Assembly: GCA_026120185.1 (NCBI GenBank)
Contig: JANUWF010002432.1
Span: 310,001-374,000 of the forward strand
From: Voacanga thouarsii
Lineage: Eukaryota; Streptophyta; Magnoliopsida; Gentianales; Apocynaceae
Direction of reading: 5' to 3'
DNA length: 64,000 bases
The position numbers and the translations under genes are program-made. Under the pieces are notes generated by a model, which had not been told where the DNA came from, ran no database searches, and was given only the letters and a program-made list of their open reading frames with translations. Shown one piece after another: positions 32,487 through 44,555 of the stretch. Each line of letters opens with the position of its first letter. The first letter of the stretch is position 1.

Positions 32487-34481
32487 TGATTGAAAAAAAA
32501 TAGAGAAGCATGCATGGGTGAACAAAAATGGAGACAAAAATAGAACAGAGCATAACAATAGCATAGAAGCATGAAAACTATACATTTCAGTGCCTTAAAC
32601 CTTGAGGACAGTGGTAGGATGGATTGAAGCACAAGAACAGCGTCCTCTTTCCCCGTGGGATGAAGCTCTGGTTGCCAACTTCGTCACCTCCAGTGAATGC
32701 TTGACTTTCCAGTTCTTAGAATATAACCCTCCCTAATCTAAGTTGGTTTTCACAGAAAAGGGTTGAGAAGAAAACTATATCTCTGTTAATCTCACGGTTA
32801 GCTTTTATGTTGGCTTCTTATGATAACAAAAACCAAAAGCTAGTGAAGAAAAACAAAAAACCAAAAAACCCAGGGACACACACGAGAGGGAGAGAATTTA
32901 TTTTTTTATTTTTAATTTATTTTATTTTTCATGCAGAAAGCCAAGAGTTATGAAACCAAAAATAATTATTTTGATAATAATAATATCCCCGGGTTTTAAT
33001 ATCCGAATATTATTAACAAAATAAATTTTGGCTTCTCCTTAAACTCTTCTGAACTCTGTCTGAAAAAATCCTATGGTCTAGGCTATTGGGCCAAAATAAT
33101 ATTTATTATTTTTCTTAGACCCGAAAGTCTAAAATAATAAACATTAATTGTTTTCCTTGAGATTAAATAAATAACCCAATAAATAATTAATGTGCCCAAA
33201 TGAACCAAAAAATAATTAAAATTTAATTAATTATTTTTGGGATTAATTAAATAAATAACCCAACAAATAATTAAGTAGTAATTATTTTCTTCTAGTTTAA
33301 GTCCAGGTTAATATTTTTAATTATTCAAACTAGACCTAGGCCCTGAATAATTAATTAACCAATTAAACTAGATAATAAATTTCTCTCAGTTTATTTTATT
33401 CCAATCCAATAATAAATTAGACTTCCTGAATAAAATAAAACCCTTTCAACCGAAATCAATTCCTCAATCCAAAAATTAATAAGGATTTACGGGCTATTCT
33501 GAGGACCAAAAAGACATATTGCATTGACTACTAAAATGACCAAAATATCCCTACTATATAAATAGATATATTTTGCATTTTAAATATTTCCTAATATCAC
33601 CATAAGGAAATATTGACCCCAAAGACAATGCTGCATTGGCAAAGTCTTCGACCTACAGGTGAAATGACTAAAATATCCCTCTACACATCGTCCCACATTT
33701 AGAGAGGAAGAAGTGTACTAGCACCCCTCTAAATGACATATGCATCCTTAGGCTTCTAGTCCAACGATCCATGACTTCCTGGAGTGTTTCCGCTTTCCAA
33801 GGGAACTACCCTAAAGTAAACATCCAAGTCATGTTTCCCAGGGCCCTGGTTATTTAGTTCATTTAAACAACCACATTGTGCGATATAGTGTAGAAACTAT
33901 CTTGTACAAGTCTGTCTTAACTAACTAGTTACACATACCCAACTTGCAAGTATATTGGCCCTATGATAGAACCTCAACTATAGCAAAGCAAAGTATATGC
34001 TTCCAGCTTCGCCAGACCACCAACTCATACTCAAGTTATAGAGTACTAGTCCACGCTATAGCGGTAGTAGTTTAGGTTTTTGCTATATAGTATTTTTAGA
34101 AACCACTGCTACAGGTCATGTTCTACGTATTCGAAATACACTTATGTCATGAAGTGAGTGGACTACTCACTGGCTAAAGGTAAGCCATTCCCCATTTAGA
34201 ATTCATAACATAATAACATAAACACGATGATATTCCCATTATTATCAATTGGTTAAGAACAAATATTTATGTGTTTAAATAACCCATGATCCATACCTTA
34301 CTGTGAAAGACCTCCATTCACATGGATCACTTATTTAAACACAATGGGTCTTTTCCAAACGAAATTGTGCACAAATAAAGAAAATTAATTTCACAAACGA
34401 TTTTCGAAAAATAAATTCTTTTATTAAAAATATTCGATATTTATATCAGAAACCTAGTCTAAGAGGGCATACATTTCAACA
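32487..34481 (-). repeat. Copia LTR, minus orientation, full length (1995 bp)
   Basis: Seen: in LTR sense it begins TGTTGAAATGTATGCCC at 34481 and ends CAATCA at 32487. Its sense 3' part matches the G LTR piece at 15816-16254 and its body matches 34482-36121. It contains many AATAAATAATTAA-type runs, which are normal for these AT-rich LTRs. No open frame of note. Confidence 0.85.
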
Positions 34482-36121
34482 ACTAGTAAAGAGACAAAGT
34501 CGTGAAACCAAAAGCCAGTGAAGAGATAAAGTCATAGGAGACAGCACGACAGAGAGAGAAAGACATTTAATTTTTCACCGGAAAGCCGAGAGTCATGAAA
34601 CCAAAATTATTTTGATAAAAATAATATTCCCGGGATTTAATATTTCAAACACCCGAATATTATTAACAAAATAAATTTTGGCTTCTCCCTAAAATCTTCT
34701 GAACTGTGTTTGGAAAAAACCTACGGTCCAGGTTATTAGGTCAAAATAATATTTATTATTTTTAAAAGCCCAAAATAATAAATATTAATTATTTTTCTTG
34801 GGATTAAATAAATAACCCAATAAATAATTAATGTACCCAAATGAACTAAAAATAATTAAACTTTAATTATTTATTTCTTGGGATTAATTAAATAAATAAC
34901 TCAATAAATAATTAAGTAATAATTATTTTCTTCTCGTTTAAGTCTAAGTTAATTTTTCTAATTATTCAAACTAGACCTAGGCCATGAATAATTAATTAAC
35001 TAATTAAACCAGATAATAAATTTCTCTCAATTTATTTTATTTCAATCCAATAATAAATTAAACTTTCTGAATAAAATAAAACCCTCTAAACTGAGATCAA
35101 TTTCTCAACCCAAAAATTAATTAGGACTTAAGGGTTACTCTGAGGACCAAAAAGACACATCGCATTGGCTACTAAAATGACCAAAATACCTCTACTATAT
35201 AAATAAATGTATTTTTCATTTTAAATATTTCCTAATATCACCATAAGGAAATATTGACCCCAAGAACAATGCTGCATTAGCAAAGTCTTCGACCTATAGG
35301 TGAAATGACTAAAATACCCCTCTACACATCGCCGCATATTTAGAGAGGAAGAAGAATACTAACACCCCTCTAAATGACATCTACCATACTTAGGCATCTA
35401 GTCCAATGATCCACGACTTCCTGGAGTGTTTCCGCTTTCCAAGGGAACTATCCTAAAGTAAATATCCAAGTCATGTTTCCCAGAGCCCCGAATATTTAGA
35501 TCATTCAGATAACCACAAAGGGCGATATAGTGTAGAAACTATCTTGTACAAGTCTATCTTAACTAACTAGTTACATAAACCCAATATGCAAGTATATTGG
35601 TTCTATGATAGAACCTCAACTATAGCAAATCAAAGTATATGCTTCCAGCTTCGTCAGATCACCAACTCATACTCAAGTCATAGAGTATTAGTCCACGCTG
35701 TAGTGGTAGTAGTCTAGGTTTCTATCATATAGTACTTTTTTAAACCACTACTACATGTCCTATTCTATGTATTTGAAATACGCTTATGTCATGAAGTGAG
35801 TGGACTACTCACTGGCTAAAGGTTAGCCATTCCCCATTTGGAATTTATAACATAATAACTTAAATATGATGAGATTCTCATTCTCATCAATTGGTCAAGA
35901 ACAAATGTTTATGTGTTTAAATAACCCATAATTCATAGTTTACTGTGAAAGACCTCCATTCACATGGATCGCTTATTTAAACATAATATGTCTTTTCTAA
36001 ACGAAATTGTGCACAAATAAAGAAAATTAAATTTTCAAACGATTTTCCAAAATAAATTCTTTTATCAAAATATTCGATATTTACATTAGAAACCTAGTCT
36101 AAGAGGGCATATATTCCAACA
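34482..36121 (-). repeat. Second tandem copia LTR, minus orientation, truncated (1640 bp)
   Basis: Seen: this parallels 32840-34481 with roughly one difference in ten bases. In sense it begins TGTTGGAATATATGCCC at 36121 and is cut at 34482, where it abuts the outer end of the first LTR directly. No primer-binding site or interior lies between them. The right edge meets the RT/protease reading frame of element A. Confidence 0.85.
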
Positions 36122-37007
36122 CGTTATTCTTCCCTTCTTTGGTATCACTAGTGGTGGACTTACCCGAATGCTATCTATTTGAGATAGGGTAAATGATTCT
36201 TGAGAATAAGAGCTTAATTACCTCTCATTTTACCACATATCCCATGTTCGGGTTCATCCAACGTTAGGGTTGCACTACGGGTTTTGCTCATTCTTCTAAT
36301 AAGATCTTACGGGTGTAAAATAAAGGGCTAATTCCCTTAATATCAATAATTTTTCATGATATAACCTTTTTATATTTTCTAACATGCTTATCAATTAGGC
36401 CTTTGGCTCCCAAGTGAGGTCTTGTGTTATGATCACTGATAATTTCTTTACTTCAATAAAAAAATGCACATTCTAAATGTTCGGGTAAGTCTTTGAGCTC
36501 TAACTTTGGGGGGTTATCAATGGAAGACTTTATCCTCCCAAAAACTACTGTTTTTAATCTCTTCGAAATCCCTCAATTCAAGCTCCTCATTTGAATCCCC
36601 CAAATATGCAATCATACTCCCCATGGATGATTGGTGATTGGTGTTGCTTATATTCCCTTTTTATGTTAAATATCAAATCCATCAAAACATGAGCCAATGA
36701 TTTCTACATAAAACAAAAAATAGCATCATCAAGAATATCAATTGTAAAACAAAAATTATCAAAAGACATGGGATTCTTCATGATTTATAAATTTGAATAC
36801 TAACCTCTTTACCCCTTATCCTAAATATTACCCTTTCCTTATGAACATCAATCAATGCTTTGGTAGTAGCTAGAAAAGGCCTTCCTTAAAGGGATTTTAG
36901 AATCTTCATCCATGTCAAGAATAACAAGGTCTACAGGAAATATGAAGCTACCTACTTTAACAAGCACATCTTCTTTTATCCCCCCTCATACATTTAATGG
37001 ATCTATT
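36122..37007 (-). pseudogene. Element A, RT N-terminal end and protease (second half)
   Basis: Seen: the first codons after the block read PKKGRIT on the minus strand and continue the RT of 15622. Around 36885-36965 the frame reads EDVLVKVGSFIFPVDLVILD, the conserved second half of an Athila retropepsin-like domain, followed by a deletion or frameshift (KIPLRKAF). The sequence between is the protease-RT linker with stops. Interrupted on the right by a solo LTR. Confidence 0.8.
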
Positions 37008-38825
37008 TTTTAGTGTTATGCCCTAGAAGTAATCACTTGTATATTGTATATGATACATTTTATTTTATAAAATGCATTATTTATCTTATAGTTTTTTTTA
37101 TTACTTTTGTGTAATATAACTGTTAGATAAAGTCCCTAGTACAACACTGTGTTGTCATGATAGAAATCATGATATGAGATTCCTACTACACTGTATAGTA
37201 TTAGTACTTAAATAGTCCCTAGTCATAGTATTAATGAGATAGGACATCATTAATGCGTTAAGACTTCCTGATTTGATCAGGCGATGGTTCTCATATCCAT
37301 GAGTATTGAGATACTCAAAGTTAACATGTGTATGCTTATTAGTGGAACAAGTTCATTGGATGACCTAGCTATGATATAATCACATGGATAACTATTTAGG
37401 GCCAGTGATATAATCTCAATATAGTAAACGTGCAAGCATCCTTAGACTTGAGATCTCCAAAGTACTTTGTTTGTTGAATATTGTGCTTTGATTCTAATCT
37501 CTGGAGCTTGATCGAGGGCCGCCTATGAGATGGATATTGGGTACATTGTAAGGTAAACGAAAGTAGTTGAGAGGGTCAATAAAGGATTCACCACTCCTAA
37601 TAGTATGGACAAATATCTCACGGCCACTTGTAAGAATTACTACTTAAGAAGTCCTTGGCCAAGGTGTATGTGCATTTGAAACAGTTCCAATTGATACACA
37701 TCTAGAGTAGTGGATTCCTGGTATAAGCATAATTATATTCAGGCCAGAATTAATATATATTCTGGAGGTAGTTGGCACTAATTCCGTACTCCAAACCGAA
37801 TGAGATATTGTATGGTGAAAGGAATTAATTGCACTGTAGCTTATTACTGAAGGTTTCATGTCAAGCCACTTGACTTCCTGGACTCTTGGGTGGTCATGAT
37901 GTGTTGCTAGATACCGCTCATGATCTGGGAAATACAGATTTATTAATTAAGGAATTAATAAACCAATCATGATCAGAATTAATAGGATTAATTCTAATTA
38001 ATTAAGGATTATTAATCTCAAAGACGTTTGGATTAATTCATGTTCGCTACCAATTGACCAAGAAACCTAATAGGTCACACACAAAAGAAGAATATATACT
38101 CAAGATGCTATTTGATAACATAGTGGGGTTTATTGCGAGAAAGAGAAATTGATGTGGCCAAATTATAATTAGTTATAATTTATGGGCCAATTTATAATTT
38201 TGAGAACTTGATGGGTTCCAATTGCAATTGGAGAATTGCAATTGTTTGTTTGGAATTATCAGATGTGGTTGTTTTTGTTGAGCTTTTCGAGTGACTTCAA
38301 GGGTAACATGAAATGACTCTAAAAAACATAGAACCAAGGGTCACAAGAAGCCTTATATATACATGGTGTTCTCTTCTCTCTCTCTCGTGGGTGTGTAAGT
38401 CTTTCCAAGACAAACCTTTCTTCTTCTTCTTTTTCTTTCTCTCGTTTTGCTGAAGAAGAAGAACAAAGAAAAAAAAAATGCAGCCACCATTGTTGATTTC
38501 TGCTAACACAAAAAAATATTAGTGCTTGAGTGTATCCTCTGTGTGGATTACTATTAGAGATAATCACACATTGTGATTATAGTGGTTGGATATTCAACTC
38601 TCGTGGTGATTCTTCAAGAGGATTGCTGGGTCGCGCCACAATTATCATACTTGAAGAAGGAAAGTTTTGTTTTCCACACAAACAAAGAAAGGTAAAAGCT
38701 GTCATCCTTGTTTCTTTGTTTTCTATATATATGTCTTGTTTTCCACACATATGTGGATCCTAAGATGGTATCTCATTTTATTTTTCTGCTGCGCCGTATA
38801 TGATACGAGTGAGAGATACCCAACA
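37008..38825 (+). repeat. Copia solo LTR in protease of element A (TSD ctatt)
   Basis: Seen: 1818 bases, starting TTTTAGTGTTATGCCC (TG of the expected TGTTAGTG start mutated to TT) and ending ACCCAACA. CTATT is present at 37003-37007 and 38826-38830. The first 250 bases align with the K LTR start at roughly four bases in five, so it is a related but distinct copia family. A TATATATA box lies at 38354-38361. Open frames at 38297-38763 are incidental. Confidence 0.9.
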
Positions 38826-38830
38826 CTATT

Positions 38831-39153
38831 TTCCAATTGAATGCTCATCCTAATAGGTCTAGGTTCACCTAGGGCTAGCTTTTTGAAAGTTTTACATGGC
38901 AAAAGATTAATGCTAACACCTAAGCCAGTTAAAGCATTTCCAAAGTAAGACTACTGATAAGACGTGGAATAGATAAACTCCCTGGATCGTTTTCTTTTTG
39001 TGGAAATTTCCCTTGGTCTTGCAAGATGGTTGAACATTCCTTATTCAAGATGACAGTGGGTAGGTCTTCCAATCTCTATTTGTTTGCAAGAGAGTTTTTG
39101 AGGAATTTTACGTATTTGGGCATGTGTATCAGAGCTTCATTGAGTGAGATGTT
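38831..39153 (-). pseudogene. Element A protease (first half) and gag-pol linker
   Basis: Seen: on the minus strand from 39153, NEALIHMPKYVKFLKNSLAN leads into the linker (TVILNKECSTILQ) and then, in another frame, NALTGLGVSINLLPCKTFKK. Known: in Athila the retropepsin catalytic motif is of DLGASINLMP type. Here the Asp has become Gly (GLGV), so protease is dead besides the frameshifts. It ends at the LTR of copia element C, and gag is missing. Confidence 0.82.
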
Positions 39154-40939
39154 TGTTCGATTTCAATAACACAAACATGTTTACGCGCAGCGGAAAATAA
39201 AATAAAATCCATGTAAATGATCACTTGTGTATAATTAAATGGTTCATGAGAAGGAAAGAAAAATTAATTACCTCAACAACACAGTTTTAAAAATTTTTCT
39301 TCTGAGCGAATCCCCTTCAAAATCGATCCAATCGAGCCACTAAATTCCAAGGATAGAAATTTCGCTAATATTGATCTACACGAAGAATGTACTCAAACAC
39401 CACCAACATCTATGGTAGTAGAATAATACTTGATAGCTTTATGATTAATTTAATTAGGAAGAAATTGTTTTCTTTTTCCTTCGAAATAGAAAGAAAGAAA
39501 AACTTTCTATTATGTTCTATATCTCTTCCTTATGGCGGCCTATCTTTCTTATATCCATGAGAATAAATTCTCTATTATTAATAGGAAACTAATTTCCTTT
39601 TTCTCCAAAAACAACCGCCACAAGAAGACAAAAAAGAACACGTACAAATTTCTTAATTCCTTTTAGGAGACAAATATTTTTGTTCCTCTTTTCAATTATG
39701 GGCTTGGGAATTTCAAGAATTACTATTAGGCCCTATGAATTATAACAATCAAATAGTTATAACACTTTATAATTAGCCCATAATAATTATTTCTTCTCAC
39801 AAATTAACCCTATAATATTATCAAATAATATTTTGAGTACCAATTCCTCTATTGTGTACGACCTATTTGGTTTTCTAGTCATTTAGTAGCTAATATGAAT
39901 TAATTCTATCGTAATAGAATTAATAATCCTTTTAATAATTAGAATTAATTTATTAATTCTAATTAAAATTAAATTTATTAATTCTCTAATTTCGCAGATC
40001 ATGAGTGGTACCTAGCACTATATCATGACCGCCTAAAAATTCAGAAAGTTAAGTGGCTTGACATGAATCTTTTAATAGTGAAACGTCAGTGCAATAAACT
40101 CCTTTCACCATACAATATCTCATTCAGTTTAGAGTATGGAATTAGTGCCAACTCCCTTCAGAATATTAACTAATTTTGGCCTGAATATTTTAGTACTTGT
40201 TCTCGAAATCTATTACTCATCATGTGTATTAATTGGAACTATTTCCCAACACATAGTCGTCTTGGCCAAGTACTTCTTGACTAATGATTCCTAAAAGTGG
40301 CCTTGAGAATTTCTCTCTTACTATTAGGAGTGGTGAATCCCTTATTGACCCTCACAACTACTTTTCTTTACTTCACGTTGTACCTAATGTCCATCCCATG
40401 GGCAGTCTTGTAAGGACTCCAGAGATTAGAATCAAAGTACAATGCTTAACAAACAAAGTACCTTGGAGTTCTTAAGTCTAAGGATACTTGCATATTTGCT
40501 ATAACAAAATTCTATCATTAGTACTAAATAGTTATTCATGTGATTATCTCACAGCTAAGCTATCCAATGAACTTGTTCAAGTAACAAGCATCAGCGTGTT
40601 AACTTTAAGTATCTCAATACTTACGAATCTGAGAACCACTGTTTGATCAAATCAAGAAGTATAACACGTGCTAATCTTAACATATTAATAATATCCTGTC
40701 TTATTAACACTGTGACTAGGGATAATTTAAGAACAAACACATTCTAGTTTAGTAGAAACCTCATATCATGATCTCTATCATGATTTCCTTAATACAGTGT
40801 TGTATTTGGGACTTTATCTAACAGTTTTATATAGACAAACATATGAAATAAAGAAACTAAAAGATAAAGAATGTCTTTTATTGATTTAATGTACAAAAGA
40901 CATTGTATAAATGATTACTTCTAAGGCACAATCCTAACA
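39154..40939 (-). repeat. 3' LTR of element C (1786 bp)
   Basis: Seen: in sense it begins TGTTAGGATTGTGCC (40939) and ends AATCGAACA (39154). Its interior shares the phrases AGATAAAGTCCC and ATCATGATAGAGATCATGA with the K LTR and the solo LTR at 37008, so all three belong to one copia lineage. The open frames 40284-40475 and 41048-41230 are incidental. Confidence 0.87.
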
Positions 40940-41390
40940 ATCTCCCACTTGCGCTAGACCCATTCATTCGTGTATCAATGCCAAATGACTGAACATGACC
41001 ATCATTTTTCTTTTGGGATAATGCCTTTGTAAGGGATCAACTAGGTTTTGATCAGTAGAAACTCTCTCTATCTTTACATCTTTTCTATCAATGATTTATC
41101 TAATCGAATAATAGCGTCTAAGCACATGTTTGGATCATTGATGAGACCGTGGCTCCTTTACTTGTGCAATGGCTCCATTGTTCTAACAATTCAAGGGTAT
41201 TGGATCAACAATGCTAGGTACCATACTTAGTTCTGTAATGAACTTCTTGATCCAGACCGCCTCCTTAGCTGCTTCGGAAGCTACTCTGTACTTAGCACCA
41301 GTAGTTGAGTCGACAATTGTATCTTATTTAGAATTTGTCCAACTAACTACCCCACCTACAAAAGTGAACACGTATTATAATTAGGATTTG
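40940..41390 (-). pseudogene. Element C polypurine tract and RNase H
   Basis: Seen: element-sense GCAAGTGGGAGAT adjoins the LTR (40940-40952). RNase H follows upstream, readable as EAAKEAVWIKKFITEL, NNGAIAQVKEPRSHQ, HVLRRYYSIR and TDQNLVDPLTKALSQKK on the minus strand. The CDN motif Cys-Asp is decayed (a stop precedes NNGAIAQ). Several stops; inactive. Confidence 0.85.
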
Positions 41391-42655
41391 TAATCATCCT
41401 TATCAGATTGGAAACTGGCATCAGTATACCCTCTGACTTGCAAGTCACCATTTCCATATACCAAGAATACATCATTAGTTCTTCTCAAGTACTTAAGGAT
41501 ATTCTTGATATCTATCCAATGACATTCTCGAGGGTTTGATTGGTATCTTCTCGTCAAACTAAGAGTACAAGATACATCGGGTCAATACAGATCATAACAT
41601 ATATTATAAAACTAATTACCGAAGCATATGGTATCTTATTTATATGATCCCTTTCATTTTGTATCTTAGGACACATAGAATTTGAAAGGCTTATCCCATG
41701 GGTCATGGGTAACAATTGCTTCTTGGCTTTATCCATGCTAAACCTCTTTAGCACTTTATCTATATATGTAGACTATGAAAGACCAAGCAACCTTTTTGAT
41801 CTATTTCTATAGATCTTTATTCCCAGAATATAGGTTGTATCTGTAAGGTCTTTCACAGAGAACTTCTTAGATAACCAAATCTTAACTAATTGTAGAATGG
41901 AGACATCATTTCTTATTAGTAATATGTCATACACATATAGTAATAGGAAAATAATTACACTCCTACTAACTTTCTTGTATTCACAAGGTTCATCTATGTT
42001 TTGTTTGAAATAAAATTCTTTAATTGTTTCATCAAAATGGATGTTCCAACTCCTAGAAGATTGCTTTAGTTCATAAATGGACATTTACAACTTGAACACT
42101 TTAGTGTAATCCTTGGATGTGAAAATCTCAGGTTGTGTCATGTATACTTCCACAATTAGATTTCCATTAAGGAAAGCTATTTTCACATCTATTTGCCAAA
42201 TCTCATAATCATAAAGAGCAGCTAGGAGTATTCTAATGGACTTTAGCATTACTACTGGCAAAAAAGTTTCATCATAGTCAATACCAAATTTTTTTACGGT
42301 AACCTTTTGCAACCAATCACACCTTATAGGTTATCACATTACAATCCATGTCGGTTTTCTTCTTGAAAACCCATTTGCACCTTATGGGTTTTATCCCTTC
42401 GGGCAGATCAACCAAAGTCCAAACTTAGTTCTCATACATGGAGTCCGTTTCTAACTTCATGGTTTCAAGCCATTTGTCAGATTCTGAACTACAGAGAACT
42501 TCTTCATAAGTGGTAGGCTCATCTTCTTCTATGATCAATATATCATTGTGGTCAATAATGAGAAATCCATATCTCTCAGGTGCCACCCATATCCTACTTG
42601 ACCTACGAGGTTCTTGTATAGTAGAATATTCATCTATTTGATCAATAGACACGGG
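41391..42655 (-). pseudogene. Element C reverse transcriptase, catalytic motif mutated
   Basis: Seen: 42425-42652 gives the RT start region (WVAPERYGFLIIDHNDILII), 42085-42312 gives DYEIWQIDVKIAFLNGNLIV, and 41773-42084 gives FLLLYVYDILLIRND. The YVDD catalytic motif reads YVYD, so one of the two metal-binding Asp residues is lost. 41554-41754 covers the connection (MLKRFSMDKAKKQLLPMTHG). The four blocks are in different frames with stops between. Known: RVT_2 RT of copia. Confidence 0.88.
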
Positions 42656-44018
42656 ATCAACTAGTTGATCATTGTTTATTCATTCTTCTTGAACTTCACT
42701 AAGATCAATCTTGTTCCCACTATCTCCCTTAAGCACGAATTCCTTCTCTAGGAAAATAGCATGCCTTGAAACAAACATTTTGTTTTCATTAGAGAGATAG
42801 AAATAATATCCATTAGATCCTTTTGGATATCCTACAAAAAATACTTCTCAGATTTATTTTCTAATTTATCTGACTTTGTCCTCTTCACATAAGTAGGACA
42901 TATCCAAATTCTCATGTGAGTTAGCTTTGGTCTTTCACCATAAAATAACTTAAATGAGGTAGTGTCAACCGTCTTTGATAGAACTCTGTTTAGTATGTAA
43001 ACAACGGTTTCCAGTGCAAATCGCTAAAATGATTTTAGTAGATCAGCAAAAGCCATCATGGATTGAACCATATCTAATAAAGTTTGGTTCATTTTCTCAA
43101 ATATACCATTATGCTGAGGTGTATGTAGTAGAGTCCATTGAGATAATATTTCATTATCTCTAAGATAACTTAGAAACTCTTGGCTTAAGTATTTTCCTCT
43201 TCAATTGGATCTTAGAGTTTTGATACTTTTACCAAGTTGTTTATCTACTTCATTTCTAAATTCTTTAAGCTTGTCAAAGGCTTCAGATTTTCATTTCATT
43301 AAATATAAATACCCAAATCGAGAATAATCATTGATAAAGGTAATGAAGTATTAATAACCACCTCTTGCTTGCAATATCATTGGTCAACATACATCAATAT
43401 GTATTAGTTCAAATAATTACTTAGCCCTTTCCCCTTCTTAGAAAAAGACATTTTAGTCATTTTTCCTATTAACCAAGATTCACAAGGCTCATATAATTCA
43501 AAATCAAATGAGCCTAAGTCACCACACTTATGTAAATTAGAAATATGATTCTCATTTACATAGTCTAAACGACAATACCATAAGTAGGATGAGTTTGTGT
43601 TATCTTTTCTTGAACTTTTATTGTTTATACTGAGAACTTGATTTTCCATTCTAGAACATATAAACCATTCATCAAAGTTGTAGTACCATAATGGATATCA
43701 TTTAATGAAAAATAACAACTTTTATTCCTAAAACTTAAATGAAATTCAAGCAAGTCTAAACAAGCATCTGAGATAATATTTTCAAGTAAAACTGGTACAT
43801 AAAAATAGTTTGTAATTCTAGAATTAATCCAGATGGTAGGTGTAGATGATAAGCCCCTACGGCAAGTGCAACAACCTTTGCTCCATTTGTCGTACAAAGG
43901 TTTGTATCATCTTTTTTCAACTTCCTACTGCTCTTTAGTCCCTACAAATTATTGCACAAATGAGATCCACATCCAGTATCCAAGACCCATATTTTATTGT
44001 TAAAAGCAATATTGATCT
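42656..44018 (-). pseudogene. Element C integrase, pre-integrase and protease start
   Basis: Seen in broken minus-strand frames: integrase C-terminal pieces (about 42840-43070), core pieces around 43100-43400, pre-integrase YLWYCRLDYVNENHISNLHK with CESWLIGK (43404-43649; the first His of the usual WH...H motif reads Tyr), and upstream the protease around 43900-44000 with VLDTGCGSHLCNN-type residues. The order is as in K. The end at 44018 falls inside the protease N-terminus, directly at the outer end of an Athila LTR. Confidence 0.82.
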
Positions 44019-44555
44019 TTATGTGTAAAATTTGAGCATATAAAAATCATTAAATTTAAATCCATTCCTAGTCAAGTTTTAATTAAAACATTAATCTCAA
44101 CTTACACATACGAGCAAGTATACTCATCACAAGCATAATATAGTGAATTAATGAGTATCGATCTTCAAAAGAACAAGTATACACTAATCACTTTTCATCC
44201 ATTATTCCACCAACCTAATAAAATGATGGGATAATAAGAATTTAAAAAAAAGAAAAATATATAAAACTCAATGATGTAAAAATATGCAATTTAGAGAAAT
44301 ATTTTTGAAAACCTGACAATGAATTATTTAACAAATATCACAATCAATAATCATCTTGGTCTCATTAAGTATTTAAAATAGACCATCTTCATTTGCAATC
44401 CATGGAATCACTATCTTCTAGTTAAATTAGTGAACATATTTTGTTTCAACTAATTTATCAAAAGATGCATTAAAATCAATTCTCATATAAACCCCTATAT
44501 TTTAGGGGATTTACAAGAAGAAATTAGTCAATGAATCCAAATTCTTGCAATCATC

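Larger units (their letters stand above)
15623..36121. mobile_element. 20.5-kb composite copia block nested in RT of element A
   Basis: Seen: both edges are copia LTR ends of one family (TGCTGG at 15623, CCAACA at 36121). The flanking RT halves of A read on from one another with at most a base or so lost and no obvious target-site duplication. Inside, in order: an inverted pair of LTR pieces, element G leader-gag-protease-integrase, a second gag piece, a second leader and gag, element K inserted in that gag, the gag remainder, and two minus-strand LTRs. Inferred: several insertions of one copia family plus recombination or template switching, rather than a single clean insertion. Confidence 0.75.
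10575..39153 (-). mobile_element. Athila-type Ty3/gypsy element A, split by nested insertions
   Basis: Seen on the minus strand: 3' LTR (10575-12021), a long 3' untranslated region, integrase, RNase H and RT (13339-15622). After a 20.5-kb interruption come the rest of the RT N-terminus and the protease (36122-37007), a solo LTR interruption, then more protease region (38831-39153). The halves flanking the big interruption meet within one RT reading frame. Its gag and 5' LTR are not present: the element is cut at 39154 by the LTR of copia element C. Known: the FMDD-type RT and long 3' region after pol fit Athila. All coding parts carry stops and frameshifts. Confidence 0.85.
39154..44018 (-). 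mobile_element. Ty1/copia element C, truncated
   Basis: Seen on the minus strand: 3' LTR 39154-40939, polypurine tract, RNase H, RT, integrase, pre-integrase and the start of protease, cut at 44018 by the LTR of Athila element B. Protein similarity to element K is high along its length, but stops and frameshifts are frequent. Gag, leader and 5' LTR are absent and may lie beyond the insertions to the right. It interrupts element A at 39153. Confidence 0.87.

Noticed and set aside
15623..36121. Target-site duplication for the whole composite block
   Set aside because: The five bases on the two sides (ATCAx and CGTTA) do not match, and the RT halves join almost exactly. No duplication can be claimed.
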